From Lachnospiraceae bacterium (lineage in GTDB: Bacteria; Bacillota; Clostridia; Lachnospirales; Lachnospiraceae): a stretch of 64,000 bases of DNA. Position 1 is the stretch's first letter. Every line of letters starts with the position of its first letter. A program made the translations under genes and the position numbers. The DNA lies in contig SVFO01000003.1 of NCBI GenBank assembly GCA_015056795.1, positions 78,987-142,986 on the forward strand, in the 5' to 3' direction. Shown one piece after another: positions 18,086-27,100 of this stretch. Under the pieces are notes generated by a model. That model did not search any database, had not been told where the DNA came from, and was given only the letters and a program-made list of their open reading frames with translations.

Positions 18086-18460
18086 TTATTTGCAGATAAT
18101 AAAATAAGGGTGCCAAGCTTTCGCGTGCCCGCGTCCCCTGTACTCGGGCAACACGTCGACTCCCAGGATCATGGCATTCTTTCCCTTGGGATCATGCAGA
18201 CTTGCGTCCGTATAGAATTCATCCCGTAGTTTTGATTCATCCGTGGCAATGCCATTGACAAAGCCGGCCATCTTTCCGCTTTGCCTGTCAATCGCGACAA
18301 AAAACAAATCCGCCGCCACGGCAATGCGCGCCTTCATGCGCTGCGGAGTGCATGCCTCATGCGGCGGAAAGCAGATCCGTTCTATCTCGGCAGCCTCATC
18401 CGCTTCCTCTTGCCTTATGGTTCGAAACTCAAATTGTTCTGACAGTTGTTAATTTTCCAT
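18086..18460 (-). pseudogene. Broken GNAT N-acetyltransferase
   Basis: A GGGGAGG site and ATG at 18460 are followed by TAA at codon 4. The frame then continues as a recognisable acetyltransferase (FRTIRQEEADEAAEIERICF and later DVLPEYRGRGHA), with the acetyl-CoA pyrophosphate-binding R-G-x-G intact. After that it runs into KAWHPYFIICK and stops, lacking about 45 C-terminal residues. The nonsense codon and missing end together mark a decayed gene. Restart at an inner ATG (18337) would miss the first strand and helix. Confidence 0.8.
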
Positions 18461-18504
18461 CTAGCCTCCCCAGCCATTAAGCGTCAAATTACAAGGTTCC
18501 AAAA

Positions 18505-19206
18505 TCATTGGTGATCAGAAAACCTCACGTTGCACATGCCCTTTAGGTTAAAATCTTCCGGTGTTTCTCCGGTTGCCTTACACACAAGATCGTTGCCTTC
18601 CCAACCCACAAAATCAATGTCATCCAAATCAGGATGGTTCCCGCAATACTGGAAAACATCCGCCCAATCCTCTGCTTCCACGGCTGTCATGGGATGGCTA
18701 AAATCCAATACGATCAAGCTATATGGGCATGCCCAATAACACCCATCCACCGCCAAAAGATCATTCACGGGATTATAGTAACATTTACACCACAGGAAAG
18801 TCTCTTCGAACTCCTCAGGATACTTTCCGTAAGACTGCGCGGGAATGTAATGCATGCATTGAAGGTCACTCAAATTCAAAACACTATACCCGTAGAGATC
18901 TTCATCAAAAATGAAGTAGGTATTCCCGTCGGAATGATGGATCAAATCGGCCATGCGAGACTTACCATCGGTATTTTTCCATTCGAACACAAGCTTGTCA
19001 TTCTTATACAGCCTGCATACTTCTCCATCCAAAGGCGCATGACCAGGTAAACAATGCTCCTCGTCAGCGTAGTAATAATACTTTACGGAATAGCCCTCAT
19101 CTAACTCTTTGATCCTATCATAATCATCAAACCTGACCTTAGAAAAAATCCGTTGCTCAAGTTCTTCCATCCATGATTTATATTTTTTCGTTCCGTAATA
19201 ATTCAT
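18505..19206 (-). CDS. Cytoplasmic protein of unknown function
   Basis: The 233-residue protein has no signal peptide or membrane helix. It is rich in aromatic residues, Asp and Glu, with strands such as NTYFIFDEDLYGYSVLNL, LLAVDGCYWACPYSLIVLDF and DIDFVGWEGNDLVC. This suggests a mostly beta, propeller-like or immunity-protein-like fold. I do not recognise a family. Several cysteines (LQCMHY, LWCKCYY, CYWAC) stand out. It sits alone between the broken acetyltransferase and two gene remnants in the accessory block, so an anti-toxin or immunity role is possible but unsupported. Confidence 0.65.
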   Translation of the reverse strand: MNYYGTKKYKSWMEELEQRIFSKVRFDDYDRIKELDEGYSVKYYYYADEEHCLPGHAPLDGEVCRLYKNDKLVFEWKNTDGKSRMADLIHHSDGNTYFIFDEDLYGYSVLNLSDLQCMHYIPAQSYGKYPEEFEETFLWCKCYYNPVNDLLAVDGCYWACPYSLIVLDFSHPMTAVEAEDWADVFQYCGNHPDLDDIDFVGWEGNDLVCKATGETPEDFNLKGMCNVRFSDHQ

Positions 19207-19229
19207 AGATTATCAACCCTCAAAAATTG

Positions 19230-19448
19230 TTAATGATTATACTTCCCAATCGCCATGATCAGCATCACCAAACCCAATACTAGCCCTGCTGCCATAGGAA
19301 TAAAGCCGAGAGCCGACTGGGTCAAAAACATGCAGATTCCAGAAAGCCCGAATCCAACGCCCATGATGAATACGCCAACACCCGCAAGCGTACAATATGC
19401 TGGCTTGTTTGCTTCGCTTACCTTGTCACAGTGATGACTGATGATCAT
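19230..19448 (-). pseudogene. 5'-truncated small membrane protein (DUF3784-like end)
   Basis: The 72-codon frame encodes two strong hydrophobic segments and ends AIGKYNH. It looks like the C-terminal two-helix part of a small membrane protein of the DUF3784 type, whose N-terminal helix is missing. The apparent ATG lies inside the end of the RhuM-like frame with no ribosome binding site. It is best read as a remnant joined to another remnant. Confidence 0.5.
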
Positions 19449-19938
19449 ATTGATCGAGAAGAGTCAGTGCTTTCGTATATTGATTAACTGCTAGCAAGAC
19501 TTCATTACCACTGATCTCAAGCGCTGATGAAAGCATTTTGGACTGGATTTCTATGGTTTTCTGCAATGCTTCAAGGCGCTTTTCATTTACCGCATAACCC
19601 TTAATAATATACTCCTTCAACACCTTGTTCGCCCAGCGCCTGAATTCGACACCATGTTTGGATTTTACACTGTAGCCGACGGAAATAATGACATCTAGCG
19701 TATAAAATGGAACTGGCTGCTTGACCCCATCAACACGCATTTTTTGCGTGTTGTTCGTTTTGTCAACTTCATTCTCGTCAAAAACATTGTTAATATGTTT
19801 TCGAATCGTTTTCTCATCTCTTTCAAACAGCAGTGCCATCTGATTCGCACTTAACCACACTGTTTCACCATCAAGGGAAACAGGTATGCTTACTCTTTTA
19901 TCTTCCGTCTCAAATAATACGATTTCATTTTCTTTCAT
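19426..19938 (-). pseudogene. C-terminally truncated RhuM-family protein
   Basis: The first 165 residues match the N-terminal half of RhuM-like proteins: VWLSANQMALLFERDEKTIRKHINNVF is a DNA-binding-like region, then FYTLDVIISVGYSVKSKHGVEFRRWAN and the helical RLEALQKTIEIQ. Full-length members are roughly twice as long and continue after a TLLDxYDHQ sequence. Here the frame ends SSL right after DQYDHQ, at the junction with the other remnant. GGAGG eight bases upstream still supports translation, so a short product may be made. It follows the XRE gene closely. Confidence 0.7.
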
Positions 19939-19957
19939 GTCCATCACCTCCGGTCAT

Positions 19958-20170
19958 TTACTCAAGGATCCCATTTTCAGCCAATTTCTTCTGCATTTTG
20001 ACATAATATGTCAATAAGCGAAGAACGTAAGGCGGAGCATTTCTATGGCCTAGTTCCCACTCCGTCATGGTCCTGTAGGGGATATCAAATTTTTCACAGA
20101 ATTCCTTGCGATTAAGTCCCGTTGATTCCCTTAGTTCCTTCATTTTTGTGCTAAATGTTTCATCAGGCAT
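19958..20170 (-). CDS. Small XRE-family regulator
   Basis: The 70-residue protein is a single helix-turn-helix domain (STGLNRKEFCEKFDIPYRTMTEWELG, recognition helix about 30-42) with a short helical tail. GGGAGG eight bases upstream fixes the start. The start of the RhuM-like frame lies 19 bases downstream, so they form one unit. A promoter and a symmetric site lie directly upstream, which fits autorepression. Confidence 0.85.
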   Translation of the reverse strand: MPDETFSTKMKELRESTGLNRKEFCEKFDIPYRTMTEWELGHRNAPPYVLRLLTYYVKMQKKLAENGILE

Positions 20171-20198
20171 AAGTTGTTCCTCCCTTTCATAATATTCT

Positions 20199-20245
20199 CA
20201 TTGAGTAAATGATAACATATCATCACAACTTATGCAATGAGTAAA
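20199..20245 (-). promoter_or_regulatory. Promoter with candidate operators of the XRE gene
   Basis: On the minus strand TTGCAT (20232-20237) and TATCAT (20209-20214) are 17 bases apart. The palindrome ATGATAACATATCAT (20209-20223) covers the -10 box. Direct repeats CATTGAGTAAA (20199-20209) and CAATGAGTAAA (20235-20245) border the promoter. Either set could bind the small XRE protein. Confidence 0.5.
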
Positions 20246-20811
20246 CATGGATCCCAGAACATGAATTTCAGAAATTTGTGTAACCTTATGGTACACTAGT
20301 CATCCTACCTTCCAAACTCCGCTCCCCACATCCTGTTAATGCAGCAAAGTGCATGCTATATTCATATTCAACATATTTTCCAACTTTTAATAACCATTAA
20401 ATTCGCTTATAGAAAATATTAATTTATACTTCTACCGTGCCAAGTTGTGGTTGTGTCCAGATCTGATTACTACATATGGATAAAACCGAATCCAAACGCA
20501 GGGAATATAACAATTGGAATCAGAAAGAATTCGATTAATTCATGCCCAATTTGTAATTATTCTATTTTTCGATGTAATCAAAAAATACCCTGGCATCTTG
20601 TAAGGACCACCCTACCAAGAAGATTGTCGCAAAAAAACGACAATCTTTCTGCAATCTCTGAAAAAACGAAAAAGAGGTTCATAAGATGCCTCCTTTCTTG
20701 TTCTCGTCCAATATAGTTCTCCAAAAACTGGTTAAGATCTGGTTAAGATTTTTAAAAACGGGATGCCCAAACTCCTTTCTTTTATTGTGTTTTGGCCATT
20801 TTGGTACTCGC
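20246..20811. other. Gene-free stretch with one hairpin
   Basis: No convincing gene is visible; the frames here are short and lack ribosome binding sites. A 10-bp perfect stem (AAGATTGTCG at 20620-20629 with CGACAATCTT at 20638-20647, A-rich loop) is the only structure seen. The stretch is AT-rich and ends at the tRNA 3'-end fragment. Confidence 0.5.
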
Positions 20812-20842
20812 GTTCGATTCCCGTCTCGCTCCGGTCGGCGCA
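20812..20842 (+). repeat. tRNA-Gly 3'-end fragment fused to a second repeat
   Basis: Positions 20812-20829 repeat the tRNA-Gly 3' part exactly, and 20826-20842 repeat 8856-8872 exactly; they share four bases (TCGC). No tRNA 5' half is present. It looks like the far edge of an inserted or duplicated block, or the scar of recombination at a short homology. Confidence 0.65.
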
Positions 20843-20954
20843 TTTTCCCCATATTTATGTTATAATAATAAAAATATTGCAACCAACTCCCTTTTTTTAC
20901 GAGTAGATAGGTGAAGGGCCCTTAAGTAAGTCTTACCGAGAGGAGGTGAAGGGA

Positions 20955-21509
20955 ATGGAGGATCAGCGTATTGTTGATTTATATTGGGAGCGAAATGAAA
21001 GCGCGATCCCTGAAACTGCGGCAAAGTATGGAAAGTATCTGCAGCGCATATCGTATCAAATTCTATCAAATGCCGAGGATGCAGAAGAATGCGTTAACGA
21101 TACCTACCAGGATGCCTGGCAGTCCATGCCGCCCCACCGCCCCTCCGTTCTTTCCACCTTTCTGGGAAAGATGACTCGCCGCATCTCCATTGATCTCTGG
21201 AGAAAACGCAGCGCTGAAAAGCGTGGCAGTGGCGTGGCAGCCCTTGCTCTGGAGGAATTGGAGGAATGTGTATCAGGAACGGGCGACGTCGAATCTGAGG
21301 CCATACGGCATGAATTGCAAAGAAAGCTGAATGCTTTTCTGTTGGGCCTGCCTCAGGTTGACCGTCAGGTATTCCTGTGCCGGTATTGGTACATGGATTC
21401 CATTTCTGATATCGCAAAGCAGTTTTCCTATTCCGAGAGCAAAATCAAATCTATGTTACATCGGACGAGAAAAAAACTCCGTGCATTGCTCGAAAAGGAG
21501 GGATACTAA
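20955..21509 (+). CDS. ECF-type RNA polymerase sigma factor
   Basis: The 184-residue protein directs RNA polymerase to a special promoter set. Region 2 is at about residues 20-90 (ISYQILSNAEDAEECVNDTYQDAWQ, then FLGKMTRRISIDLWRKR). Region 4 is at about 125-180 (LPQVDRQVFLCRYWYMDSISDIAKQF and the helix-turn-helix SESKIKSMLHRTRKKL). AGGAGGTG six bases upstream sets the start over a GTG nine bases earlier. The next gene starts directly after its stop codon (TAAATG), which is typical of a sigma/anti-sigma pair. Confidence 0.9.
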   Translation: MEDQRIVDLYWERNESAIPETAAKYGKYLQRISYQILSNAEDAEECVNDTYQDAWQSMPPHRPSVLSTFLGKMTRRISIDLWRKRSAEKRGSGVAALALEELEECVSGTGDVESEAIRHELQRKLNAFLLGLPQVDRQVFLCRYWYMDSISDIAKQFSYSESKIKSMLHRTRKKLRALLEKEGY

Positions 21510-22685
21510 ATGAAATCAAATGATCTGCTCGATATGATCGGTAACGTTGATGACGGTCTGATTGCAGAAGCAAAAAATGGAAAAAGGTCGCCAATCGCTC
21601 GCTGGGCGAAATGGGTTGCCGCTGCCGCCTGCCTATGCCTTGTGGCAGGAATCCTATTTCACTATACCATTGCAAAAAAACATAACGAAAATCATGTTCA
21701 AACATGGAACGCGGCATACACTGCTGCTGATTATTTTCTCTATGCCGATGCAGGGGAAGCCCAATCTGCCTCGGACGGCCTTATGGCGTCTATTCATCAG
21801 GAATTTGGAGAACGATGGGATTTCTCCGACAATCGCAGCCTGATGGAAGAGAACGGTGCGATTCCCCACATGGAAAGTCATCCTCTCTTTTATGCCAACG
21901 CAGACTATTATGAGGATGGAAGTATTTATAGCGTTGTCCTCTCCTGGCACAGAAGAGATCTGAAGGGGATTGACAACTACAGCGATTTGAGTGTCATTGC
22001 CGGCTATGAAGAAGTTCCCATCATCAAGGATTGCATCTTTGTCGAAATAGATGAAAACGGAAAGGTGCTGGAGCCTGCTGCTACCGTTACGGAGCGCGAC
22101 GGAGTTCAGATTATTGCACGTGGTCGCGCGAACCAGGAAAAAACGATTACCTTCCAAAATGAAACTGGCTGGTATCAAATTACTGGCTCCTGGAAGGACA
22201 GCTATGAGGATGTTGTCGCTCTGTTTGAGTGGTTTTGGAATCATCCACTGGACTTCTCACAATTTCAGCAAGGCAAAGGTGCCCTCTACACTTATACTTC
22301 GCTTAAGGAAATGCCGGATGCCTTTTCTGACAGCCTGCCCAACTTTTCCTCTTTCGGGTGGATCTGTGAAAGCTCTGCCATCATTCTAAAGAACGGGCAG
22401 CCTACTGCACTTGAGGCTATTTATGTATCTGATACTACCAAGGATCAGGCAGAAAATGGGGCACCGCTAATTGACTGGTACTTGAAGGCAGAGCCAGATG
22501 TTTATGATCTAGAGGGCTGCATTGGTGAATTGAAAAGCATTACCAAGGATCAGATCCTCCAGCTTACTCCGCCCGACAGCATCACCACCCAAACAAAAAT
22601 ACAGCTTAGGCAGGGTAACTATGTACTAATCATCTATGCCACCGACATCAGTCAGGCATGGCAATTAATCGAATCTATTCAATAG
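21510..22685 (+). CDS. Membrane-anchored anti-sigma-like protein
   Basis: A short cytosolic part (1-32, DDGLIAEAKNGKRSP) could bind the sigma factor. One membrane helix follows at 33-54, then an outside region of about 335 residues that is mainly beta. The outside part has repeated aromatic and acidic segments and no enzymatic motif. Translation is probably coupled to the sigma gene, since its ATG follows the stop without a gap. The anti-sigma role is inferred from position and topology; no zinc-binding ZAS motif is visible in the cytosolic part. Confidence 0.75.
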   Translation: MKSNDLLDMIGNVDDGLIAEAKNGKRSPIARWAKWVAAAACLCLVAGILFHYTIAKKHNENHVQTWNAAYTAADYFLYADAGEAQSASDGLMASIHQEFGERWDFSDNRSLMEENGAIPHMESHPLFYANADYYEDGSIYSVVLSWHRRDLKGIDNYSDLSVIAGYEEVPIIKDCIFVEIDENGKVLEPAATVTERDGVQIIARGRANQEKTITFQNETGWYQITGSWKDSYEDVVALFEWFWNHPLDFSQFQQGKGALYTYTSLKEMPDAFSDSLPNFSSFGWICESSAIILKNGQPTALEAIYVSDTTKDQAENGAPLIDWYLKAEPDVYDLEGCIGELKSITKDQILQLTPPDSITTQTKIQLRQGNYVLIIYATDISQAWQLIESIQ

Positions 22686-22691
22686 CAGAAC

Positions 22692-22726
22692 AAAAAAGCA
22701 CTCGCTTCATGAGCGGGTGCTTTTAT
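22692..22726. terminator. Bidirectional terminator
   Basis: AGCACTCGCT and AGCGGGTGCT form a stem with As on one side and TTTT on the other. It lies between the convergent anti-sigma gene and the small lipoprotein gene and can serve both. Confidence 0.8.
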
Positions 22727-22767
22727 TAACGATACTTTATGTTGTTTCACTATTTGGTATGATATGA

Positions 22768-22950
22768 TTAGTCCATGTCTTGCAGGAATTCTTCCTGCCA
22801 TGTTTTGAGCGCTTCGGAAAAGCTCGTGCCGAAGGCTTCTTCGAAGGAAACCTGAATCCTCAGGGGAATCACGATTGTCTCCGCTTTTTTCCCACAACCC
22901 GTCAGGAAAAGAATTACCGCGAATGCACAAAGTGTTACAAACCTTTTCAT
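22768..22950 (-). CDS. Very small lipoprotein
   Basis: The 60-residue product begins MKRFVTLCAFAVILFLTGCGKK, a typical signal with lipobox LTGC, leaving a mature part of about 40 acidic residues. GGGAG lies 12 bases upstream, which is a little far. It is the last gene after the BMP-type binding protein, 44 bases downstream of that stop. Its role is unknown; it may belong to the same surface complex. The clear lipobox is the main reason to call it. Confidence 0.6.
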   Translation of the reverse strand: MKRFVTLCAFAVILFLTGCGKKAETIVIPLRIQVSFEEAFGTSFSEALKTWQEEFLQDMD

Positions 22951-22994
22951 CTACTCTAATTTCTCCCGCTGTTTCCTTTGGATAAATTCGCGGA

Positions 22995-24197
22995 CTACTT
23001 CTCCTCCGACACAAATTGAATGACGTCCGTAAGGACATAATGGAAGGTCGGATACGAGGTCTTCTCATTTTCTATGTAGCCATTTCGCAAATCGCAGGTA
23101 TCTGAGGGATCGTCAGGATTCACGCCGACGTAATCTCCCTTAAACACAAAGTCACCATTTCCGCGCTTAAATTGTTCAATCGCGCGGTTCATGGCCTCCT
23201 GCGTCCCAGGCGCTGCGACCTGGAGATTTAAGTCGACCATCTCAATCCAGCCTTCCTCAAAGCCCGCAAAGGCATCCGTTCCGCGAATGTGTCCCGAAAC
23301 GACGGATTCGATTTTCTTATTCGCCATCACGGCCTTCACGGCAGAGAGAATATACTGCTCCCAACAGATTCTTGCCGTGACCAGGGATGAACTAGGAGCG
23401 ACCTCCGACATGCTCTGATTAAACCCGACAAAATAAATTTCGCGTTCCTGCGAAGCCTCCTCACAGGCGATGGCAGGACCAATGGTATCGGTATATTGGG
23501 AAATGACAACGCATCCGTCATCAATGAGCTTTGTCGCCGCGCTCTTTTCCTGTGCGTAGCTGCTCCAGTTATGCGTATAGCAAACGCGCATGACAGTCGC
23601 CGGTACGACGGAGCGCGCTCCCATCAGAAACGCAGTGTATCCGGAAATGACCTCCGGCGTGGGAAACGCCGCAACGAAGCCAATGACGGCCTGATCCTCC
23701 GTGATCGTCCCCTCCTGAATCATCTGCTGAAGCTTCATGCCTGCTGCAATTCCGCTCACGTAGCGGCCCTGATAAGCTTCTCCCTTGAAGGTATGGTAAT
23801 TGGCAGGAACCGTTTTTCCATCCATTTCCATGTAGGACGTCTGGCAAAACTGTGTATTGGGGTACTCCGGCGCAAGCTTCATCACGATTTCACTATAGCC
23901 ATTGAAAAAAATGACGTCGCACCCGTCTCCAGCCAGCTCTCTCAGCGGCTCCTCCATCTCATCATCCAGCACGTTGCTGCAGGTCACGATTTCCACGCGC
24001 TCGCCATATTTCTTTTCCAGTTCATCCTTCGCAAGGGAAAAGTTATAGGTGTAGGCCGTGCTCTCGTCATTATCATAGATAAATCCGACTTTCAGGGTAT
24101 CCCTTCCGCCGGAAAGATTCAAAATGCGGAAGCAGACAATGAATGCAGCTAAGATTACCAAACAGGTCAAAACCGTCGTTATGTATACCCGCTTCAT
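22995..24197 (-). CDS. BMP/PnrA-type substrate-binding protein, membrane-anchored
   Basis: This is a periplasmic-binding-fold protein of the basic membrane protein family, whose studied members bind nucleosides. LKVGFIYDNDE opens the fold, DVIFFNGYSEIVMKLAPEYPNTQF and GRYVSGIAAGMK are typical BMP segments, and AVIGFVAAFPTPEVISGYTAF follows. Residues 6-27 are a membrane helix without a lipobox, so it is held as a type II membrane protein. No permease or ATPase gene is near. Its start overlaps the stop of the HD-GYP sensor gene by 4 bases, so it probably acts as the ligand-sensing partner of that protein. Confidence 0.85.
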   Translation of the reverse strand: MKRVYITTVLTCLVILAAFIVCFRILNLSGGRDTLKVGFIYDNDESTAYTYNFSLAKDELEKKYGERVEIVTCSNVLDDEMEEPLRELAGDGCDVIFFNGYSEIVMKLAPEYPNTQFCQTSYMEMDGKTVPANYHTFKGEAYQGRYVSGIAAGMKLQQMIQEGTITEDQAVIGFVAAFPTPEVISGYTAFLMGARSVVPATVMRVCYTHNWSSYAQEKSAATKLIDDGCVVISQYTDTIGPAIACEEASQEREIYFVGFNQSMSEVAPSSSLVTARICWEQYILSAVKAVMANKKIESVVSGHIRGTDAFAGFEEGWIEMVDLNLQVAAPGTQEAMNRAIEQFKRGNGDFVFKGDYVGVNPDDPSDTCDLRNGYIENEKTSYPTFHYVLTDVIQFVSEEK

Positions 24198-27100
24198 GAC
24201 TTATCTCCTTTCCCGCCTTCATCCTTTTTTCCCATCTCGCCGGCCTGGATCTTTTTATCCTCCTCGACGCGGCGCTTAAGCTCTGCCTGCGCCTCTTCAT
24301 CCGCATGCTGGATCTCGGCGCATCTTTGGGCATAGAGCTTGTCAGGATTGATCACGCCCTTCTCCACGAGCCTCAGGAAGGCATCGAGCGCATCGGGATC
24401 AAACTGCGTTCCGCGCCCGCGCTTCATTTCGTTCATGACGTAATCGGTGTCCATCGAGCTTCGGTAAACACGGTTCGAGGTCATTGCATCAAAGGTATCG
24501 GCAACGCCAATGATTCTTGCGAACAGGGGGATCTCCTTCCCCTTCAGTCCCTCCGGATATCCCTTGCCATCATAGCGCTCATGATGGTATCTCGTTCCAT
24601 CCTCAACGTTCTCCACCAAGGTAAAGTCCTTCAAAATCTCCGCGCCGCGGATGACGTGCGATTTCATTTTCGCGTATTCATCATCCGTCAGTCGTCCAAC
24701 CTTGTTTAAGACGCTGTCAGGAATGCCAATCTTGCCGATGTCATGGAGCTGTGCAGCCTTTCGCAGGTTAGAGAGCATCCTGCCCCTCTGCCACCATGGA
24801 AAGCAATTCATTTCGCGCGCGATCATCTCCGAATACTCCGCCACTCGCATGGAATGCTGATGGGTACGCACATCCTTGGCATCGACTGCGTTTGCAATTG
24901 CCATAACGGTCTCGTTTGCCATGTTCAGCTTGATCTGCTGCTGATACAGCTGCCTTTGCACCGCCAGACAAGTAAACCAGATGATGAACAGGGAAAGAAC
25001 GGTCAGCATGTACACGGCAAAGCCCGGTTGCTCATACAGCTCACCCTCCTTCACAAGGTCAAAGGTACGCTCCTCAAGCAGGCGGTCCCCGGCGCTGTCA
25101 AAGATGGCCAGGTGGAAGACATACTTTCCCGCGGGAAGGTTGACATAGAAAATGTTGCCCAGGCTTCCCTGCGGAAGAATCGTCCACTGGGAATCATAGC
25201 CCTCCAGAAAATACCCTGCATTGGGCTCCTGAATGGTATAATTCAAGATCTCGGGACTGAGCTCCACGCGGGTCACGCCCCGTCCCACCGTAATGGCACC
25301 CATGCGGGCAAGCGGCTGCAGCACGCCGTCCAGATGAACGGCGGCCAGCTGCATCCTGTAGGAACGAATGTCGCTGTTATACTTATCGACGTCAATGACG
25401 TAAACGCCCGTATCGCACGGAAGGAACAATTCTCCGCTTCCGTTATAGTAATTCCAGGAGTTCGCGGTCAGGGACGTGCCAAGCCCCCTTCTCGCATCCA
25501 AAAGCTCCCACGCAATCTCACCGCCCGTGACCAGCTCGTCGCGTTCCACGACGTAAATGCCTGCGCTGGACATGACGAACAGGGTATCCTCATCCTTTAC
25601 AAAGATGTCATAGTTGTTAAAGTAAGGGAATTCATCCAAAATGCGGATGCTGCCATCAGGCTCCAGATAGCACAGGCTATTACTGGTAACGACAAACACG
25701 CCCTCCGATTTCGGATCCTTCACCGTACGCAAGATTACGTCACTGCTCAGTCCATCCTCGCGGGTAAGCATCTTCGTAACCTTACCATTTTGAATCACGG
25801 CAATGCCATCACCATCCGTGCCAGCAAGGATCGTTCCGTCATTACGCTCCGTCACAGTCAAAATCATGGAATTGATCCATCCGTCCTGATTCTGGATGGT
25901 CTGCTGAATCTTATGATTCTTGATGTAGCTGATTCCAGTATCGCCTGCTGCCAGAATGGTTCCATCTGAAAGCCCTGTAACGATACGCGCACGATTGCCA
26001 AAGCTTCCGTTATTGCTGTTATACGACCATGACGCACCATTGGGCGCATATTCCATCAAACCGCTTCCATAGGTGCATACCCAGAGGTGATCCTCCTGGT
26101 CGACGTACATGCAGCGGATTCGCTTGCCCGAAAGTGCTTCCGTCAGGTCATTCTGAATCTGGCGCCTGCAGTTCTTATCGACGACGTCAAGACCCTTATC
26201 GGTGCCGACATAATAGGAGTTCTGCCAAAAGACAATGGTATTGACCACGCGGCGATCCATGCCTATGGAACCATACACGTCCTTAAAGGGCGACTTTGCA
26301 AGGCGCAGAAGGCCGAGTCTCGAGGAGGTAAACCAAAGATTCCCCTGATAGTCATAGAGCATGTTGTCGATGGAGTTATTAAAGTCGTTGGTGTTCAGCT
26401 TATGATAGCCGCTTGCGTCAATGTAGGAGATCCCGCTGTCGGTTGAGATGAACAGCGTACCGTCGCCGGCATAATTCAGATTGTTGATGCAATGGACGTC
26501 CTCGCAGGCAATCACCCGCAGCTGCTTAAAATCATCCCCTGAAACGTCATAGTAATAGATATGGTTGGCAGAGGTGCCCACCATCAGCGTTCCATCCGGC
26601 GAAAAGGCGCAGCAGTTAAAGATTTCCTGCTCGTCGGGCAGGCGAAGGGATTTTAAAACGTTTCCCTTCTTCATCAGGAACAGCTCGCCGTCAGAGGCTA
26701 TGGCGGCAACGCGGCCATTCTCATCAGCACTAATGCTGTCGGTATAGTTGACCTCCGGCAGGGTGTTCGTCGCCTTAAGGCCATTGTTCATCACGAGAAT
26801 CTGCATGCTCGAGGTTGTTCCGACATAGTAGTATCCGTCCGTGGCACGGATGACGTGGCGAACGGAGTTGGACGGAAGACCGCTTGCCTGATCCAGCACG
26901 TTGACAATCTTTTCGCGAATGACGATGGACAGACCATTGTCGTTCGTGCCGATCCAAAGGCGGCCCTCCTCGTCCACATAAAGACAGTTCACGTTCTTCA
27001 CGGATTCATAATCATCCACCCACCGGAACTCGCGCCCGTTATAGCGGTATAAGCCCGCATAGGTACCGATCCAGAGGACGCCGTCGTTGGTCTGCGCAAT

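Noticed and set aside
20447..20716. 89-codon plus-strand frame in the gene-free stretch
   Set aside because: There is no ribosome binding site, it is rich in rare combinations and crosses a perfect hairpin. No protein-like features were seen.
22679..23068. 129-codon minus-strand frame overlapping the small lipoprotein
   Set aside because: The other frame has a clear lipobox, and this one overlaps the end of the BMP-type gene without a start signal.
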